Assembly: GCF_028389875.1 (NCBI RefSeq)
Contig: NC_084663.1
Coordinates: 121,419,801 to 121,483,800, forward strand
Reading direction: 5' to 3'
Source: Rhea pennata
Lineage: Eukaryota > Chordata > Aves > Rheiformes > Rheidae
Length of the DNA stretch: 64,000 nt
The notes under the pieces were generated by a model. It did no database searches and was not told where the DNA came from. It saw only the letters and a list, made by a program, of their open reading frames with translations. Both the position numbers and the translations under genes were made by a program. Positions 27,117 through 50,100 of the stretch are shown in pieces (positions within the stretch are counted from its first letter, which is position 1; each line of letters opens with the position of its first letter).

Positions 27117-28543
27117 GTGAACATTATTTCTGACTCTAATTTATTTTGGGGTGCAAGATAACAGAAAATCTTCATTTGTGTATTGAACATGTCGTTACTC
27201 CTAGTGTTAGCACTAGATGTTGACTATTTTTAATCCCATTCAATGAAAATGCCTGGTCTTTGATGATGCCTTCAATTCCATTTCAGGCTCATGCTTCTGT
27301 GGGTTGTCTGAGCTTCTTTTGCTTTATACTTTCCAATATGTGACCAGCACTATGAAGAAAATTTAAGACTATATACTCCATAGACCTCCCAAAGAATGGA
27401 GCCTACAATTCTGCATGAAATGAGCCTTTGTAAAGACATCTTTTTTTTCTGAGGTGGTGGATGAGTGACCGACAATAACCTTTACATCTCCCTTTCTTCT
27501 CTAACTGTAAAATGCTATTCTGATTTTACGCCTGGGCTGTCTGCTGCTTCTACTCTTTTGTGTCTTTTCTTTGATAAAGGCATTGTATAAAATCTCTTGC
27601 AGTTCTTCACAGAAAAACAACAGAAACGGAATAAGCCAGAGACCTAAAGGCAACAGAAAGTCTTCTGCTTGTAATTTGTCATGGTGTCAAGAGGTTTACT
27701 AATTGCCAGCTTGAGCAATCAGGCTAGAAGCACCTTTTGCTCAGTTTGAGAAAGGAGCTGCTCTCTCTGAGAGGATATTATCATTTGATAAGGCTAAAGT
27801 TGTTCATACTGTATGCTACCATCAATTCACGAATTTTAAGGTCAGAAGAGATCACTATAGGGTTGTCTGTGCTTTATGTGGCTGCCTTCCTATAAAGCCT
27901 CTTCTTTGTGAGGAAGTTTCTCCTTTACATGAACATTGTAGTCAGAATCCCATAGGTCTGCTTTTGTAGAATTGGGCCCGGATTCACTGTAAGTGTATCA
28001 GTCAAGGCTATGGAAAAAAAAAAGTCCTTAACAGTTTAATTGCTTCTAATAACAATTAATCAGAATGTTTTGTGGAGCTACCTCTTAGGACAGCAAATGG
28101 CATCTTTCACAAAATTATTTCTATACTCTTTTGTTCATGTCCTGGGGAACAAGGGAGGTTTTTAGTATCTTTATGTTATGCAGAAGCACAGAGAAATCAT
28201 GTTTCTAGCATTGCCTAGGAAGTGAGTGGTAGTGGGACAAAAATGAGTATCTCATCTTCTTCTCAACTTCTTTGACTTGCAGAATGGATTTTCTTTTTGG
28301 TATGACTTTGTCAGATGCTTGAGTGATTGCCTAAGTCAGCATATACTCAGTCACCTACAGCGCAGGCATACATGATACTTGTGATCTGAACATTTTAGCT
28401 CAATTCAACCGTTTAATTTCCCTTCTGTTTTAGAAGAAATTGTTTAAGTGATATATTGGGATATTGCACCTGAGACACCCACTGAAACTGATTGCCATGC
28501 TTTAGATCAGTTCAAAGTTAAATTTCTTTATATTCCATTCCAG
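27117..28543 (+). other. ABCG1 intron (1.4 kb)
   Basis: GT-AG intron. Around 27829-27860 lies a fragment resembling an ancient CR1-type 3' sequence, described separately; the rest is unremarkable. Confidence 0.85.
27825..27900 (+). mobile_element. Probable ancient CR1-like fragment with DR4 motif
   Basis: The string GAATTTTAAGGTCAGAAG resembles a sequence frequent near the 3' ends of old amniote CR1 elements (usual form GAATTTTAAGGCCAGAAGGG). Similarity fades after about 40 bases. Inside it, 27839-27854 reads AGGTCA-GAAG-AGATCA, a DR4-type nuclear-receptor site with one mismatch in the second half. Recognition of the repeat is from memory of the family and is uncertain. Confidence 0.4.
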
Positions 28544-28594
28544 GTATCTGCTCACCTGAAACTTCAAGAGAAAGATGAAGGAAGAAGGGAAATG
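28544..28594 (+). CDS. ABCG1: ABCG1 coding exon 3 of window (51 b)
   Basis: Encodes 17 residues (85-101), VSAHLKLQEKDEGRREM, in the helical part of the nucleotide-binding domain. The acceptor is TTCCATTCCAG and the donor GTACGTG. Both borders are phase 0, so skipping would keep the frame but remove this helix. Confidence 0.94.
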
Positions 28595-31500
28595 GTACGT
28601 GTACCATCCTTCAAATTGAGACTTTTTGTGGGGGGCCATGAAATAAGCTCTGTAAAGGTGACATTTTTATCTAACTTTGAACTGCATTAAACTTATAATG
28701 ATAGAATAAATCATAGCCTCAAAATTGACAGATATCATGAGAGAATGAGTAGTACAATCTCTATTGAAGTAGTGTTCAGGATGTCTGAAGCTGAGACTGA
28801 ATGAGTAATTGTAAAAGATGTATTCGAATGAATTCACGTATTTTTAGGATTCTTTTTAATGCGTGTTAGCATTTGGATTCACTTACATGTGTGTCTGAGG
28901 GCTCAGGCATTCTCATGTGTGGCCAGGTGGGTCAGTCAAAGCCAGTCAGATCTTGCAACAGTGCATGAAGCCTAGCTGTGGAGTTCATATTTTGGAGGAT
29001 TCATGAAAAAGTTCAGTAGTTCTTGTAATTATTGCAGCAGCTGATGTGCTCATATTTGAAAGCATTGATCTTTATGGCTATGCTGGTGGGCAGAAAGGGT
29101 ATACTATTTGATCATATTGTTCAGCTGGGTAAGTTAGTGCAATTATAGTGAAGATGCAGGCTAATATATTTTGAAGCTACACTGAGCGGGCATGGTGTGG
29201 ACAAGCAGGAAATCAAGCTAAAGCATGGATCTCTCTTTCTAAAGCACCAGGAATGAGAGTTGCACACTTTGTTCTTTTGCATTTACTGCATTGTCCTGCT
29301 TCTGGTTGTGACTGGCCCGTAACTTTCTTGAGCGGGAGAGAAGTCTTGGTGTATTTTTACTCATGGAGACCTGTAAGCCAGCTGGCCTGTACTGAAAGGA
29401 GCCTCACTAAGAAGTATGCTCTTTCACCCATTTGAGTGGCACGATTCCTCCCCATCATGTGCTCTGACACAGGACTGTCTTTTTAAAGCAAATACCTTGA
29501 GGTGTGCAGCGAGACAAAATGACTTCTGACATGCTAGCTCCTGTGTGAGATGGCTTTCTCCACTAAGTTTCATTATCTCAGTTATACTTAAAAGGATTGT
29601 AAATGAGCCCTTTCTGCATCTATAGGCAAAGCTTAAAAAATCTGGGCCTGAGTATTACTAAGGACACTCAGAGCTCAGGTGTTTCTCACTAGTCGGGTAG
29701 AGTTACCAGAGCATGCCAAAGCATGTGAGAGGAACAGTTCAGTGCTGCATGGTGTGTTTCAAAACAAAATACGACTGGGGAGGGGGAGGATTATGCCTGC
29801 AGCTAAAAATAGAAAAATCACAGCACTGATGAAAGTGGAGATGGTTCAGATTCTTGAGAAATTCAAGAGAAGTGAAACTGTAGCTCAGAAAGTGTTTGGG
29901 TTTGTTTTTGCTAATTTCAAGCTGGGTTTCAGTCCTACATAGGACAACACCAACAAGGACAATAATTATGCTCTCTCGTACTCTGCCTTTTCAAGGGGGA
30001 GGCTTCTAGCTGAGGGCTAATGGTGTTTATGCAATAGTATGACTTCATGGCTAAAATTGTGATTTTCCTTTCCAGAAAACTGATAACTAATTCTGCCTTT
30101 GCTGTTGACTAGTATGTTACGCTGAGCAAGTCTTTAAGTCTTTCTGTGACTCAGATGTCCATTAATAAAAAGGGAGTTACTATTTGCATAAAAGACTCTC
30201 AACATTTTTGCTGTACTTATTCCTGTAAAGTTTAAGATTGGAGTTCTTCATGTTTTTCCAAAGTTATTTTTCATAAATAGAAAGAAGGATCAGATTTTCA
30301 TTTTGGTGAATTGTGTGCTCCCAAAGTCATACCCTGAGGAGACCCTCCAGAGCAAAAATGGTGCAGGGGGCAGGGCTAAACTGAAATCAAAGTCTGTAGG
30401 AGGCAGGAGGAGATGAGGGGCCCTATGAGTGGGAATGGAGTATGGCTGGCCCCGTGTGAACTGAAACTGTGGCTGGAGAGGAACAGTTATGGAGCAATTC
30501 AGAGCATCTTATTTTGACTTATTCTCTGAAGTTTTTTTCACAAGCCTATCCTATCCTTTAGATAACAGGGCCTAGGGTAATTTAGGTGACAGGGTTATTC
30601 AAGCCGCTGACATAGGACCTGGAGCCTTCCTGTGATACTTTCCCATCCCACATTCCTCCTGCTAAGAGACTTCGCATCAGTTTCCTGGCTTGTTTGCAGT
30701 GTACTCAGGAAAATTATGGCTTGTATGGGCTGTTCTGGGGGGAGCTCTGTTTCAGGAATGCAAGAAGCTTTCCGTTCTTTCCTAAATGACAGATTTGTTT
30801 ATTCATACACATCTCATTGAGGCTTGAACTTGACTTGTTGGACTTACTATTTCAGAGGAGTCTCTTACTCTATTAAAAGATGCTTCTAGCAGAGCTGGCA
30901 AGTGATTCTCAAGCTGAAGTTTATAAAGGAGAAGGGGAAATTGCTTCTGAGCCATCTGGTGAAAAGTATACCCCTTACCCAAAATGTGAAATATATGGCA
31001 ACTTCAGAGATACAGCAGCTATTTTCATGGCTGTCTTGTCTGTATTTATTTCCTAATTGTGCTTACATTGGGGGCAAAAGCTGTGTGAACCTGTTAAAAC
31101 GACCATAAGGAGTACCCCAGGCCTCAGTACTGGGTCCCATCCTGTTCGACTTCTTCATCAATGATCTGGATGAGGGGACAGAGTGCCTCCGCAGCAAGTT
31201 TGCGGATGATACCAAGCTGGGAGGAGTGGCTGATACACCTGAGGGCTGTGCTGCCATTCAGAGAGACCTGCTCAGCCTGGAGAGTTGGACAGAGAGGAAC
31301 CTCCTGAGGTTCAACAAGGGCAAGTGCAGGGTGCACTTGCCCTTGGGGGAGAAATAACGCTAGGCACCAGTACAAGGTGGGGGCTGACCTTCTGGAGAGC
31401 AGCTGTGCAGAGAAGGACCTGGGAGTGCTGGTGGATGACAAGTTGACCGTGAGCCAGCAGTGTGCCCTTGTGGCCAGGAAGGCCAATGGTCTCCTGGGGT

Positions 31501-33798
31501 GCATTGGGAAGAGTGTTGCCAGCAGGTGGAGGGAGGTGATCCTGCCCCTCTCCTCAGCCCTGGGGAGGCCTCATCTCGAGTCCTGTGTCCAGTTCTGGGC
31601 TCCCCAGTAAAAGGGAGACATGGAGCTACTGGAGAGAGTCCAGCGTAGGGCTATGAAGATGATCTGAGGGCTGGAGCACCTGCCCTATGAGGAACGGCTG
31701 CAAGAGCTGGGCCTCTTCAGCCTGGGGAAGAGAAGAGTGAGGGGGGATCTTATCAATGTGTGTAAGCTCCTGAAGGGAGGGTGTCAAGGCGACGAGGACA
31801 AACTCTTTTCAGTTGTCCCCTGTGACAGGACAAGAGGCAATGGGCAGAAATTGAAGCACAGGAAGTTCTGCCTGACCGTGAAGGGGAATTTCTTCCCTGT
31901 GAGAGTGACGGAGCACTGGCACAGGCTGCCCAGAGAGGTTGTGGAGTCTCCTTCTCTGGAGATCTTCAAAACCTGCCTGGATACAACCCTGTCTAACGTG
32001 CTCTAGGTGACCCTGCTTGAGCAGGGAGGTTGGACTAGATGATCTCCAGAGGTCCCTTCCAACCTTATTGATTCTGTGATTGAGTAAATTCTGCTGGTCC
32101 AGGTGTACTTTTCTTTTTGGAACATCCTGAATTTCTTCAGTCTTGGAGAATCTGAAAATCGGAATTCTAGAAAGGGAAACTTACAGGAATCAACATATAT
32201 TTGGTAGCATAGGACTGCTTTGATTCACTCAAATGTTTCTTTTAATAAGCTAAACAGATTTTATATAGGAGAATATGTTTGTTTCAAATCAGTGGTTACA
32301 TTTATTTGTGCTTTAAAAGTCTTAATTCCTTTGCACCTTAGTAAGTTAGGCCAAGCAAACCAATCCACTTGTTCGTGTTGTCACTGTAATTACAAATAGC
32401 TCTTTGAGAAAAAGACTGTCTCAAATGCATTTATACAATACCTATTAGAAGTGTAATCATTTCCTGGTTAGTACTGCTGGGCTGCATAGGAATAAGTCAT
32501 TTATTTTATTGCTGTAAATTGTAAGGTAAATGTTTATTGTAGATAAACTTTATGAATTTATGTATGCATGTGAGCAAGATTACAGATGCTTGTTTAACGT
32601 TGTCAGGAACAAGTGAAAAATCACCAGTGAACCAGACCTCATAGTCCTTGTTTTTAATTTCTGTGACTTAGGGAAGTTGGCAGGGCTTCTGCTGCTCATG
32701 TAGCATAATGCCCGAGAAGTCTGGTCTTTTCTAAAGATAAAGAGAAGGCAGTAGTTTGGCTATTCCCTCTGAGAACCAGAGTTGCTGGTTTGGGGTTTTT
32801 GTTTTGTTTTGTTTTGTTTTTTCCTGACTAAGAACGGTAAACACCTGCAGTTCCTGGAAATCAAAGTCAGCACAACTGCAGTATCAGGCCTTGGCTCGTC
32901 TAATCAATTTTGGCCACCTTTTCAGAAAAAAATGACAGTCTACTTATCCTACACTTCAGTGAAGTGTTAAAGGTCTGGGCTTCCATATCACCCTTTAAAA
33001 GGTTATTTTTTTCATCATCTGAGTGGTGTAGCTTGGAATCAGCTGTTTTTATGTCAGTGGTTCCACTGATGCCAAAAAGCTCCTTTCCTCATAAAAGGGT
33101 GCAAGGCCGGATCCACAATCACTGAAGCAGAAAATTCATAGCAGCTGGGATTATTCTCCTTTTGGTCCAAAGACCCTGGAACAGACTGTGCCCTTCAGGA
33201 AACTGTGCCCTGTGGAAATCCAAAACATCTGAGAGTATGTGTGACAACTGAATTGGCCCTGAGAAGAATGAAAGCACCTAAGATCAATGGTGAATCTATC
33301 AATTTGAAGGGCAGACTCTGAAGAAGAGATATTAGGTGAAAATAGGTCATTACTCTGCAGAAACTACTGCTTTTTATTATAGAGTTCTGCATTCTCTTAT
33401 AAATACAGCCTAGAAATCCCATTGAAAGAAGCCCATTGGTTTCACTGTATAATAACTGTTCACATACTGCACAGCTCTTTTGACGTCTGTATCAAATCCA
33501 AGGGTTACTATTGAAGAACTAATTTTCACCTAATTTTCACGGGAAGGGAGTCCTACTGAGACCAGTCATGTAGGAAGGACAAATAGAATTTGGGTCAAAA
33601 TGGTAAATGCTAGGCTCTTAAGCCCCACTTAGTCTAAGGCCTACTTTTCCTATGTTGTATGGAAAAAGGCTTCAGTGTATGATGGTGAGACAAAGTCAGT
33701 GGCTAGTTCAGATTCTCCATGAAAATCAGTGATACAGTAAGGAGACTCTTCTTTTGTGCTAGCAGATGTAAAGGTAGGCATTGTTGTGTTTCCTTTAG
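28595..33798 (+). other. ABCG1 intron (5.2 kb) with CR1 insertion
   Basis: Largest intron between exons seen here. About 1 kb of it is the CR1 copy at 31108-32085. A (GTTTT)n run lies at about 32797-32822. Nothing else was recognised. Confidence 0.9.
31108..32085 (+). mobile_element. CR1 LINE, 5'-truncated, in ABCG1 intron
   Basis: Begins abruptly inside the reverse transcriptase region, just before the FADD codons at about 31196-31207, and runs through the ORF end (stop near 32006) to the CR1 tail GATCTCCAGAGGTCCCTTCC with ATTCTGTG near 32070. Reading frames are broken by indels, including one TGA near 31665, so it is inactive. It is in the same orientation as ABCG1 and as the copy at 7347. 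Confidence 0.93.
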
Positions 33799-36693
<2,895 letters not shown>

Positions 36694-36839
36694 TTATGGA
36701 AGTAGCTTCTGGTGAATACGGAGACCAGAGCAGCCGGCTGGTCAGGGCAGTGCGGGAGAGGATATGTGACACAGACTACAAGAGAGATGTTGGTGAGAAC
36801 GAGCCGAACCCGTTCCTCTGGCACCGGCCTTCTGAAGAG
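36694..36839 (+). CDS. ABCG1: ABCG1 coding exon 7 of window (linker)
   Basis: Encodes residues 230-278, from [12 protein letters not shown] to FLWHRPSEE, in the linker between the ATPase and membrane domains. The acceptor is TTGTGTAG and the donor GTATTT. In humans an alternative donor 36 bases further on adds 12 residues here. In this sequence reading on gives 11 codons and then TGA, so that longer form cannot be made. The [11 protein letters not shown] stretch is one residue shorter than I recall for human. Confidence 0.94.
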
Positions 36840-37014
36840 GTATTTGGCATCCAGCAAATAGTAGATATGGCTTGAGGCTGGGAGAGGGAGGAAGAAAATT
36901 TAAATCCTCAATGGGAAGGTTTTTGGGTACATTCGGCTGCTGAGAGTGGATTTTGTGAATGAAAACTGAGATTCTGTGAAGAAAGGAGTTTATTCTTTTA
37001 TGTGTTTCCTCTAG

Positions 37015-42181
<5,167 letters not shown>

Positions 42182-42300
42182 GTGGCCACTTTTGTGGGCC
42201 CAGTTACTGCCATCCCGGTGCTTCTGTTCTCTGGGTTTTTTGTCAGCTTTGATACCATTCCAACGTACCTCCAGTGGATGTCCTACATTTCCTATGTCAG
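42182..42300 (+). CDS. ABCG1: ABCG1 coding exon 12 of window (TM5)
   Basis: Encodes residues 456-494 and two bases of Arg495. Helix 5 spans about [20 protein letters not shown], followed by [17 protein letters not shown] at the start of the external loop. The acceptor ends TACCTTCCCAG; the donor is GTACTG. Confidence 0.95.
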
Positions 42301-44050
<1,750 letters not shown>

Positions 44051-46173
44051 AGGAAAAAACAACTATAACAACATAGTAGGAAAAATTTTAGACATGCAGT
44101 AGAGGGCACTTGACATTGTCTCACTGTGGCAGGCCGGTCTCCAGTGCCCAGCTAGATGCTGTTATGACCTAGCCCATAGAGAACCACATTGGGATAGCGG
44201 ACATGTAGTATTAAGCCAATCAGTCCAGTTGGGTTGGGTCATGTTTTCATTACACTTTCTAGCTCTAACTAGGAAGAAGAAATAGAAGGGAATTTTACAA
44301 CACAGAATTTCAGTAGGAGGCAGTGTAACTGTAACAAAATACCTGGTTACAGGAACTTATGAAAACCAGTTCTGTGATAAGGTAATACTAGTCCTGGTAG
44401 CCAGAATAGAATGATGTCATCATTAGGTGATGAGGTAATGAGATGCAAAATGGGGAATGCAAAGAAAATAGGTTTCTCTCATCTTTTTAAATTCAGAGTT
44501 TCATCTTTGCTGTTTTCTATGTATTGGTTTGCAGTTCTTTTCCACAGAATTACTCCTTCTGGCCAAAAATCTGTAAATGTATTAATTAATAAGAAAAAGA
44601 TATCTTTTTAATATGGATACTTTTTTAAGACAAAAAAAATCTAAAGTGATTCAGGTCACTATTTTTTTTCTGTCTAAATTTAAAATTTTGGTGCTTTACT
44701 TGTTGAGCTGGTCTCATATCTGACAATTGTAATGGTAGGAGAAAAAGGCAAATTCTGAGTCTGCACTAAACCTGTGGTCCATATTTGGAAACTACAACAG
44801 ATAGAACATGCAGTCAGGCATGTTCAACCTGTTGCTGAATGATTGAAAAAAGTTTTTTTTTTTTTTTTGAGTGTCTTAAATCCTCCATATTTGTAATATT
44901 TAAAATACTAACTCTGCTCATTCTCCATTTGAACTACCTCCTGTGAACAAAAACAGCAAAGCACTCCAGGGTTCATTTTCTCTTAAATATGAAAGCAGAA
45001 TCCATCCCTAAAGCCTAAGGACTGTTAAAGTCTGATGACATGCAAGAACTATCCACAGCTCAAAGGTGGGGGTATTATGTAAAAATGTTTGCAACTGCCT
45101 CATGTGGGCTCAGTGCTCAAAATACCTGTAACACCCTACATGTAGGATTCTCCTCTGAATATGCGAGGGCAATGTAGTAGGACAGGGTTAATTATGCCAA
45201 GCAGTTTTGTTCTCATCCAACTCCACATGCGTCACATGGGCATTAATAGCTAATCGATCTAAACACCAGTGAAACCGTTGTACGAAGTGTGCATTTGCTT
45301 GCATATTCATCTTTGCAAACTTGACAGGGGGAATCCTGGTTCCAAGTTGAAGTGAATTTTGTGACTGATTGTCATGAGTTTGGTTTTTCAACCCGAAATG
45401 AAAGTATGGGACCCATACCCATGTTGGATGCTCTGGTAAACTTCTTTGCAAATTCTGCTACCTTTTGCAGCTATTGTATGTTTACCATAGTATTGTAGAG
45501 ATCCGAGTCAGACCTACAGAGTCTGTAAATGCATGATTTCTATCAGGAAGCTGATAAAGTTTTAAGATGTCTTGTAGATTGAAAGTAGCTCAGTGTCAGC
45601 AAACCACTCAGAAGCTCAGCAACTCATGATAGTAGAGAAGTTGAAGAGAGACCTTTTGCATCTGCTGGTCACCAGCAGCCACAAATCACAAACTATTTCT
45701 GAGGACTCTGTGGCTACATCTATACTAGTAAACTGAACAGTACCAGGGCCTGTTCTCTGGCCTTTCGGTCAATTTGCACAATCTGCCTATGTCCATACTG
45801 TCAATCCTCTGACAGATAGGAGTGGTTCCCGGACTGTGCTAACTCCTGAACAGTGCCCAAACATTGTCCGGAAGAGCTCTGATGGGCTGGGCTGCAGCTC
45901 TGCCATTTAACAGTAAAGGCAATTGCTTACCATTTTTTTTTGGCCCATACTCAGGACTGTTTAATTTACCAATACAGGCATAGAGTATGTGTATTTCTGT
46001 TAAACTAAAAATGCTTGAATTAAGCCTATGTTCTGGAAGACTGAAATCAGGTCATGTCTTTTAGGAAGGTTAGTTGAACTTTTTCTGGAAAAAATATTCG
46101 TCTGTAAAAACAAAGCCAATCCGTAGGAAAAAAAAGGGGGGGAGGGGGAACCTTATATGATGCAGGAGCCCAC

Positions 46174-46176
<3 letters not shown>

Positions 46177-46204
<28 letters not shown>
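46177..46204. repeat. T28 homopolymer
   Basis: 28 consecutive T inside the presumed 3' UTR, a few tens of bases after a G-rich patch at about 46134-46148. Confidence 0.9.
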
Positions 46205-47165
46205 GCAGCATTTTCAGGCATAATCAAAAGGAGGTATAAGCCTACATGGATGCCAAATATGAGAAATTAAGGATTTTGACTATTGTAAATAATATTCCTG
46301 ATTGTGAACAGTTTGTTAACTAATCAGAAGTTGAAATTTCCTGACAAAACATTACTTGATTGTTTCAGGACTCTCAAAATATTTGTGAATATTGCAAACT
46401 GTTCAAATGCTATTTGCAAACAGATGAAAGACTACATTTGCCAAATGACTCTTCTGTTGCACATTGTTAGCCCAGCTGTAGGCTAACTGGATATGAAAGA
46501 GTGTGACACTCATGGCATTAAATATATTCAGGGCATATGTCGTGTGTTTACCAACACTAATTTACCAAATACCAGATTGAAGATCACTTGAAGTTTACCA
46601 AATGGAACAACCTGGTTGATAAAACTGGTATTTCAGCACTGTTAACTTAGTGAAAATGCCATCTTCACCCATCTAGTTCCAGTCTAGCAGTATGAGCTCC
46701 CTGGATGCTGTCTCATTATCTGTGCCATTCCTCTGTTTGTAGACATTCTTGTTTTACTGCTTTAACCTGCAACATATCCTTCTGTACTGTAACTTTCTGT
46801 TGTACCATGGCAGCCAAAAGTCTGATCCTCCACGGGTGTTCCTAAGAAAATACATGCTCCGGAATATTTTTGTCATTCCTTGTTTGTTAGATAATGCTTT
46901 TTCTCAGCCATCTGCTGTAGAGCACTTAGTTGAAAGTTACTATTCTAAGGAACACTTTCAGACTGTAGTATCCCAGTAAATAAATAAATTAAGTCGCTGA
47001 AACTCAGTGCTGTACATAAACGAGATAATCATTTTTTTCCTTCCTTAGCTCTAAAATTAACAAATGATGTCTCTTCTGCTGTTACTTTGGGATAGAAATA
47101 TGTATTTTTGTATACTGCGATGTTTATACCATACATTCAACTTGGTCTTTTTCCCTGAATATGGA

Positions 47166-47171
47166 AATAAA
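47166..47171 (+). promoter_or_regulatory. Candidate proximal poly(A) signal AATAAA
   Basis: AATAAA is preceded by several TGTA/TGTAT motifs (47099-47125) and followed 35-55 bases later by a GT-rich stretch (TTGCATGTGCTGGAGTGT), the arrangement expected of a functional cleavage site. Confidence 0.5.
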
Positions 47172-50100
47172 TTCTAATAGGCTGGTATAAAAAGCATTCC
47201 CCTGTTGAGCTTGCATGTGCTGGAGTGTAAGCAAGAATGTTGCAATGCTTTGGAGGCTTCATGCTGAAGAAAAACGAAGCCAACAAAATTCTAAAAATGT
47301 CAGATTCTTAGCTGATATAACTAACTATAAATTGTTTGAAATCAATGCCATTATGACCATTTGAACCAGGTCACAATCTGACTAAAAATTACATGGGAGG
47401 CACAAAGATTTTTTAAAGATCTCTTGAAGACTGACTGTATGATTTCTGTTGTGACTGCTGGAAGGCTTTAGCTTTCTGTTGGCTTCTTTGTTTTATTTTG
47501 ACTCGTTTTGTGCAGTTACATTGTGATATGTTGCTTTGGCTCCTGTATGCATCAGTTAAGATTTTTTTGTGCTTCAAATGTTTGATGTTTTTTTTTTTTT
47601 TGTTTGTTTGTTTGTTTTTTTTTGGCTGAAATTTGAATATTGTCTTAGAGGGCCTGACAGTTTTAAAAAATAATTTTAAAATCTATTATTTATAATTAAA
47701 TAAAAGATTTGTAAAATGGATTCTACTCACAAGAATTTGAGAAAAAATCATCTTTATGGATCAAGGGGAGTAACAAAAAGTATCTGGTGCTGAAATCTTG
47801 TTCACTTTTTAGTATTTGGAGTTCAAAATATCTCTTTTCTCATTAAAGGAGAGAAAAATGTGGATATATTTAAAAGGGAAAGTTGGTTATTTAAGTGTGA
47901 GATAGTAAACACTTGAATCCAAGCAAGTGGACATAGCAGATGACTGGCATGCCAATCTTCTCTTTTGTGTCAATGTCTGTACTAACAACAGAAATAAGTG
48001 TTTTGCTAAACATTTGGTTTTAGAAAGAAGTGTGATGATACATACTGGCCTGTACTACCCCAGTGATTCTCACAGAAAGCAGTCCTATCTCCTGTCCTAT
48101 CTACTCAACATGAGATGAATGTCTTCTACTTTAATGGGATCCTTTGAGACCACTGTTCCAGCAAAGTACTTAAGTGCATTAGTAACTTCTAACATCTCTA
48201 TTTATTTTTTTAAAAAAACAATTAATGTCTTTTAAATAAAGCCCAGGCTTACATGCTTTGTTCAGTTAGGGCCATGTTGTTCAGGAGGACTGAGATGTTG
48301 GCTGTCTAAATACACACAGCGACACAGAAGCTCCTTTGCTTTGGATTAGTCTTTGTGAAAATACAGCATTACACTAATCTTGAAATAATCTTTTTGAATC
48401 GCAAAATAATTCTTTTGAGGGGGAGAAGAGAATGAAAACCAAATATAGAGAAGAGTGTATATTTTTCTATGTATATACCGTGGCTTTGCAGAGTTGCTTT
48501 TGTTATCTGCAAAGTTTTGGCAGGGAAGAAAATGAACTATGTATTTTTTTTTCCTGCAGGACTGCTTTGTACTCCAGAAATGTCAGCATTTATTTTTACT
48601 TCCCAGAACTAAGCATGATGGGATCTTAATTTCAATGTAACTTTTATTGAAATTCAATTTTATTATTTTGTCTCCTGCTCTGTGACAGTCATATTCAGGA
48701 AGGGTAACACAGGGCAGAGCAAGAGAGTGCAGGTGCAGCGTCCAACTTCTCAGAAAATTCATGTGAGAAAGATGCTAACCATGTGCCCACCTCTTTCTTT
48801 TGCAGCTTCCCACAATCCCTTTGCCACCAAGTTGTAGTTTCAGGCTCATTTCATGGCCGTGTGTGGAAGACGGTCACATGTATTTGTCTTGCCTTGTGCA
48901 AGAGAGCACCCCATCACTGCAGGATTTGTTGTTACGTTGTTATCGCTGGGTGAAAGGTAGTCCTGCGAGGTTTAATAAGAAGGCAGTGTTTGACCTTGTG
49001 GACCTGCTCTGATGCTCCTTGATCTTAGTGCAGCAGGAGATGGCCTAGAGTCCTCTTCGCAGGGGCTGAATACAGCATTTTCTGTCCCAATATGGCACCA
49101 GCTCTGCTGTGGTGTTTCCTCCTTCATAGAATATTTTGAACACACACATCTGTGTCTTGGGTTGAGTGGGATTTAGGCACGCACAGGTACTTTCCTGAAT
49201 AGGATTGCTCTCTGGATGAACTGTGTTTGTTTTGGGCCAAGCTTTGTAAGTTAGTGTGAATGTGGTTAGAAAGGGCATTGACTGCAGAAGAGGCAGCGAG
49301 GCAGAACCTCCTCCTGAGTGTGAGGATGGAGGTCGGGGTGCTGGGGCCAGGTGCAGTATGGGCTTGGCTGAGAAGACCTACATGTGGAGGGAGAGGGAAT
49401 GATGTTCATACTACTTTTAGCTATGGTTACCCTGACTTGGCCAAGGAAATTCAATTCTTTTTTGCTTTTATGTTCCATCAATTGAGTAGTGTTTTTGGAG
49501 ATGGTTTATCTTACCATAGTTTTCTAAAGATGCAGGGCCCAAAGTTCATCATCTGCATTTCTCTGTAGTAAAATTAACCATAGAGTTAACTAAGTAGAAT
49601 GAAACAGACACCTCCAGAAAAAATAGGCCTGACTTACCTCAGCTACGTATCCCTTAGTGAGGGAGAGTGGAGAGTCATCATGAACTCACAGCAGAAGACT
49701 GACTTTAGGTGAGACACCAAGATGAGAGCTACAGTGAAATGAGACAAATTCTGCTCTTCCAGGCCACAGTAGTTTATCTGTGCTCCTAGCTAGCCCTATA
49801 TTTACCATCCCAGGAGTGAAATATTTTTCAGGAAGTTTGGCTCTAGGCTCGTTTCCTCGTTACAATTGGCACTGGTTCCGAACTCTGCATTTGTGCTGCA
49901 CTGTGGGGATCTGAATGTGAGGTTAAATCTTATAGCGATTAATTTAGCAAAACTGATTTTGATCTGGCCTTTGACCTGCTCCCTCTGTACCACTGGATGA
50001 CTTTTATTTTCGGTCATTCTGTGTGTTGGTTGCTATTTAATCTTGCGTGCTAGGGTAAGGTGTCTTTCTTAGCCCCTCTAGCACTAGTGCTGGGACATTA

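Larger units (their letters stand above)
44051..47190 (+). other. ABCG1: ABCG1 3' UTR (proximal form)
   Basis: Non-coding and AT-rich. It runs from the stop codon to the first convincing poly(A) signal at 47166. It contains a T28 run at 46177-46204 preceded by a G-rich patch, and a miR-33 seed-type match (AATGCAA, 44456-44462). No splice continuation or second coding region was recognised. The extent is inferred from signals, not transcripts. Confidence 0.6.
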
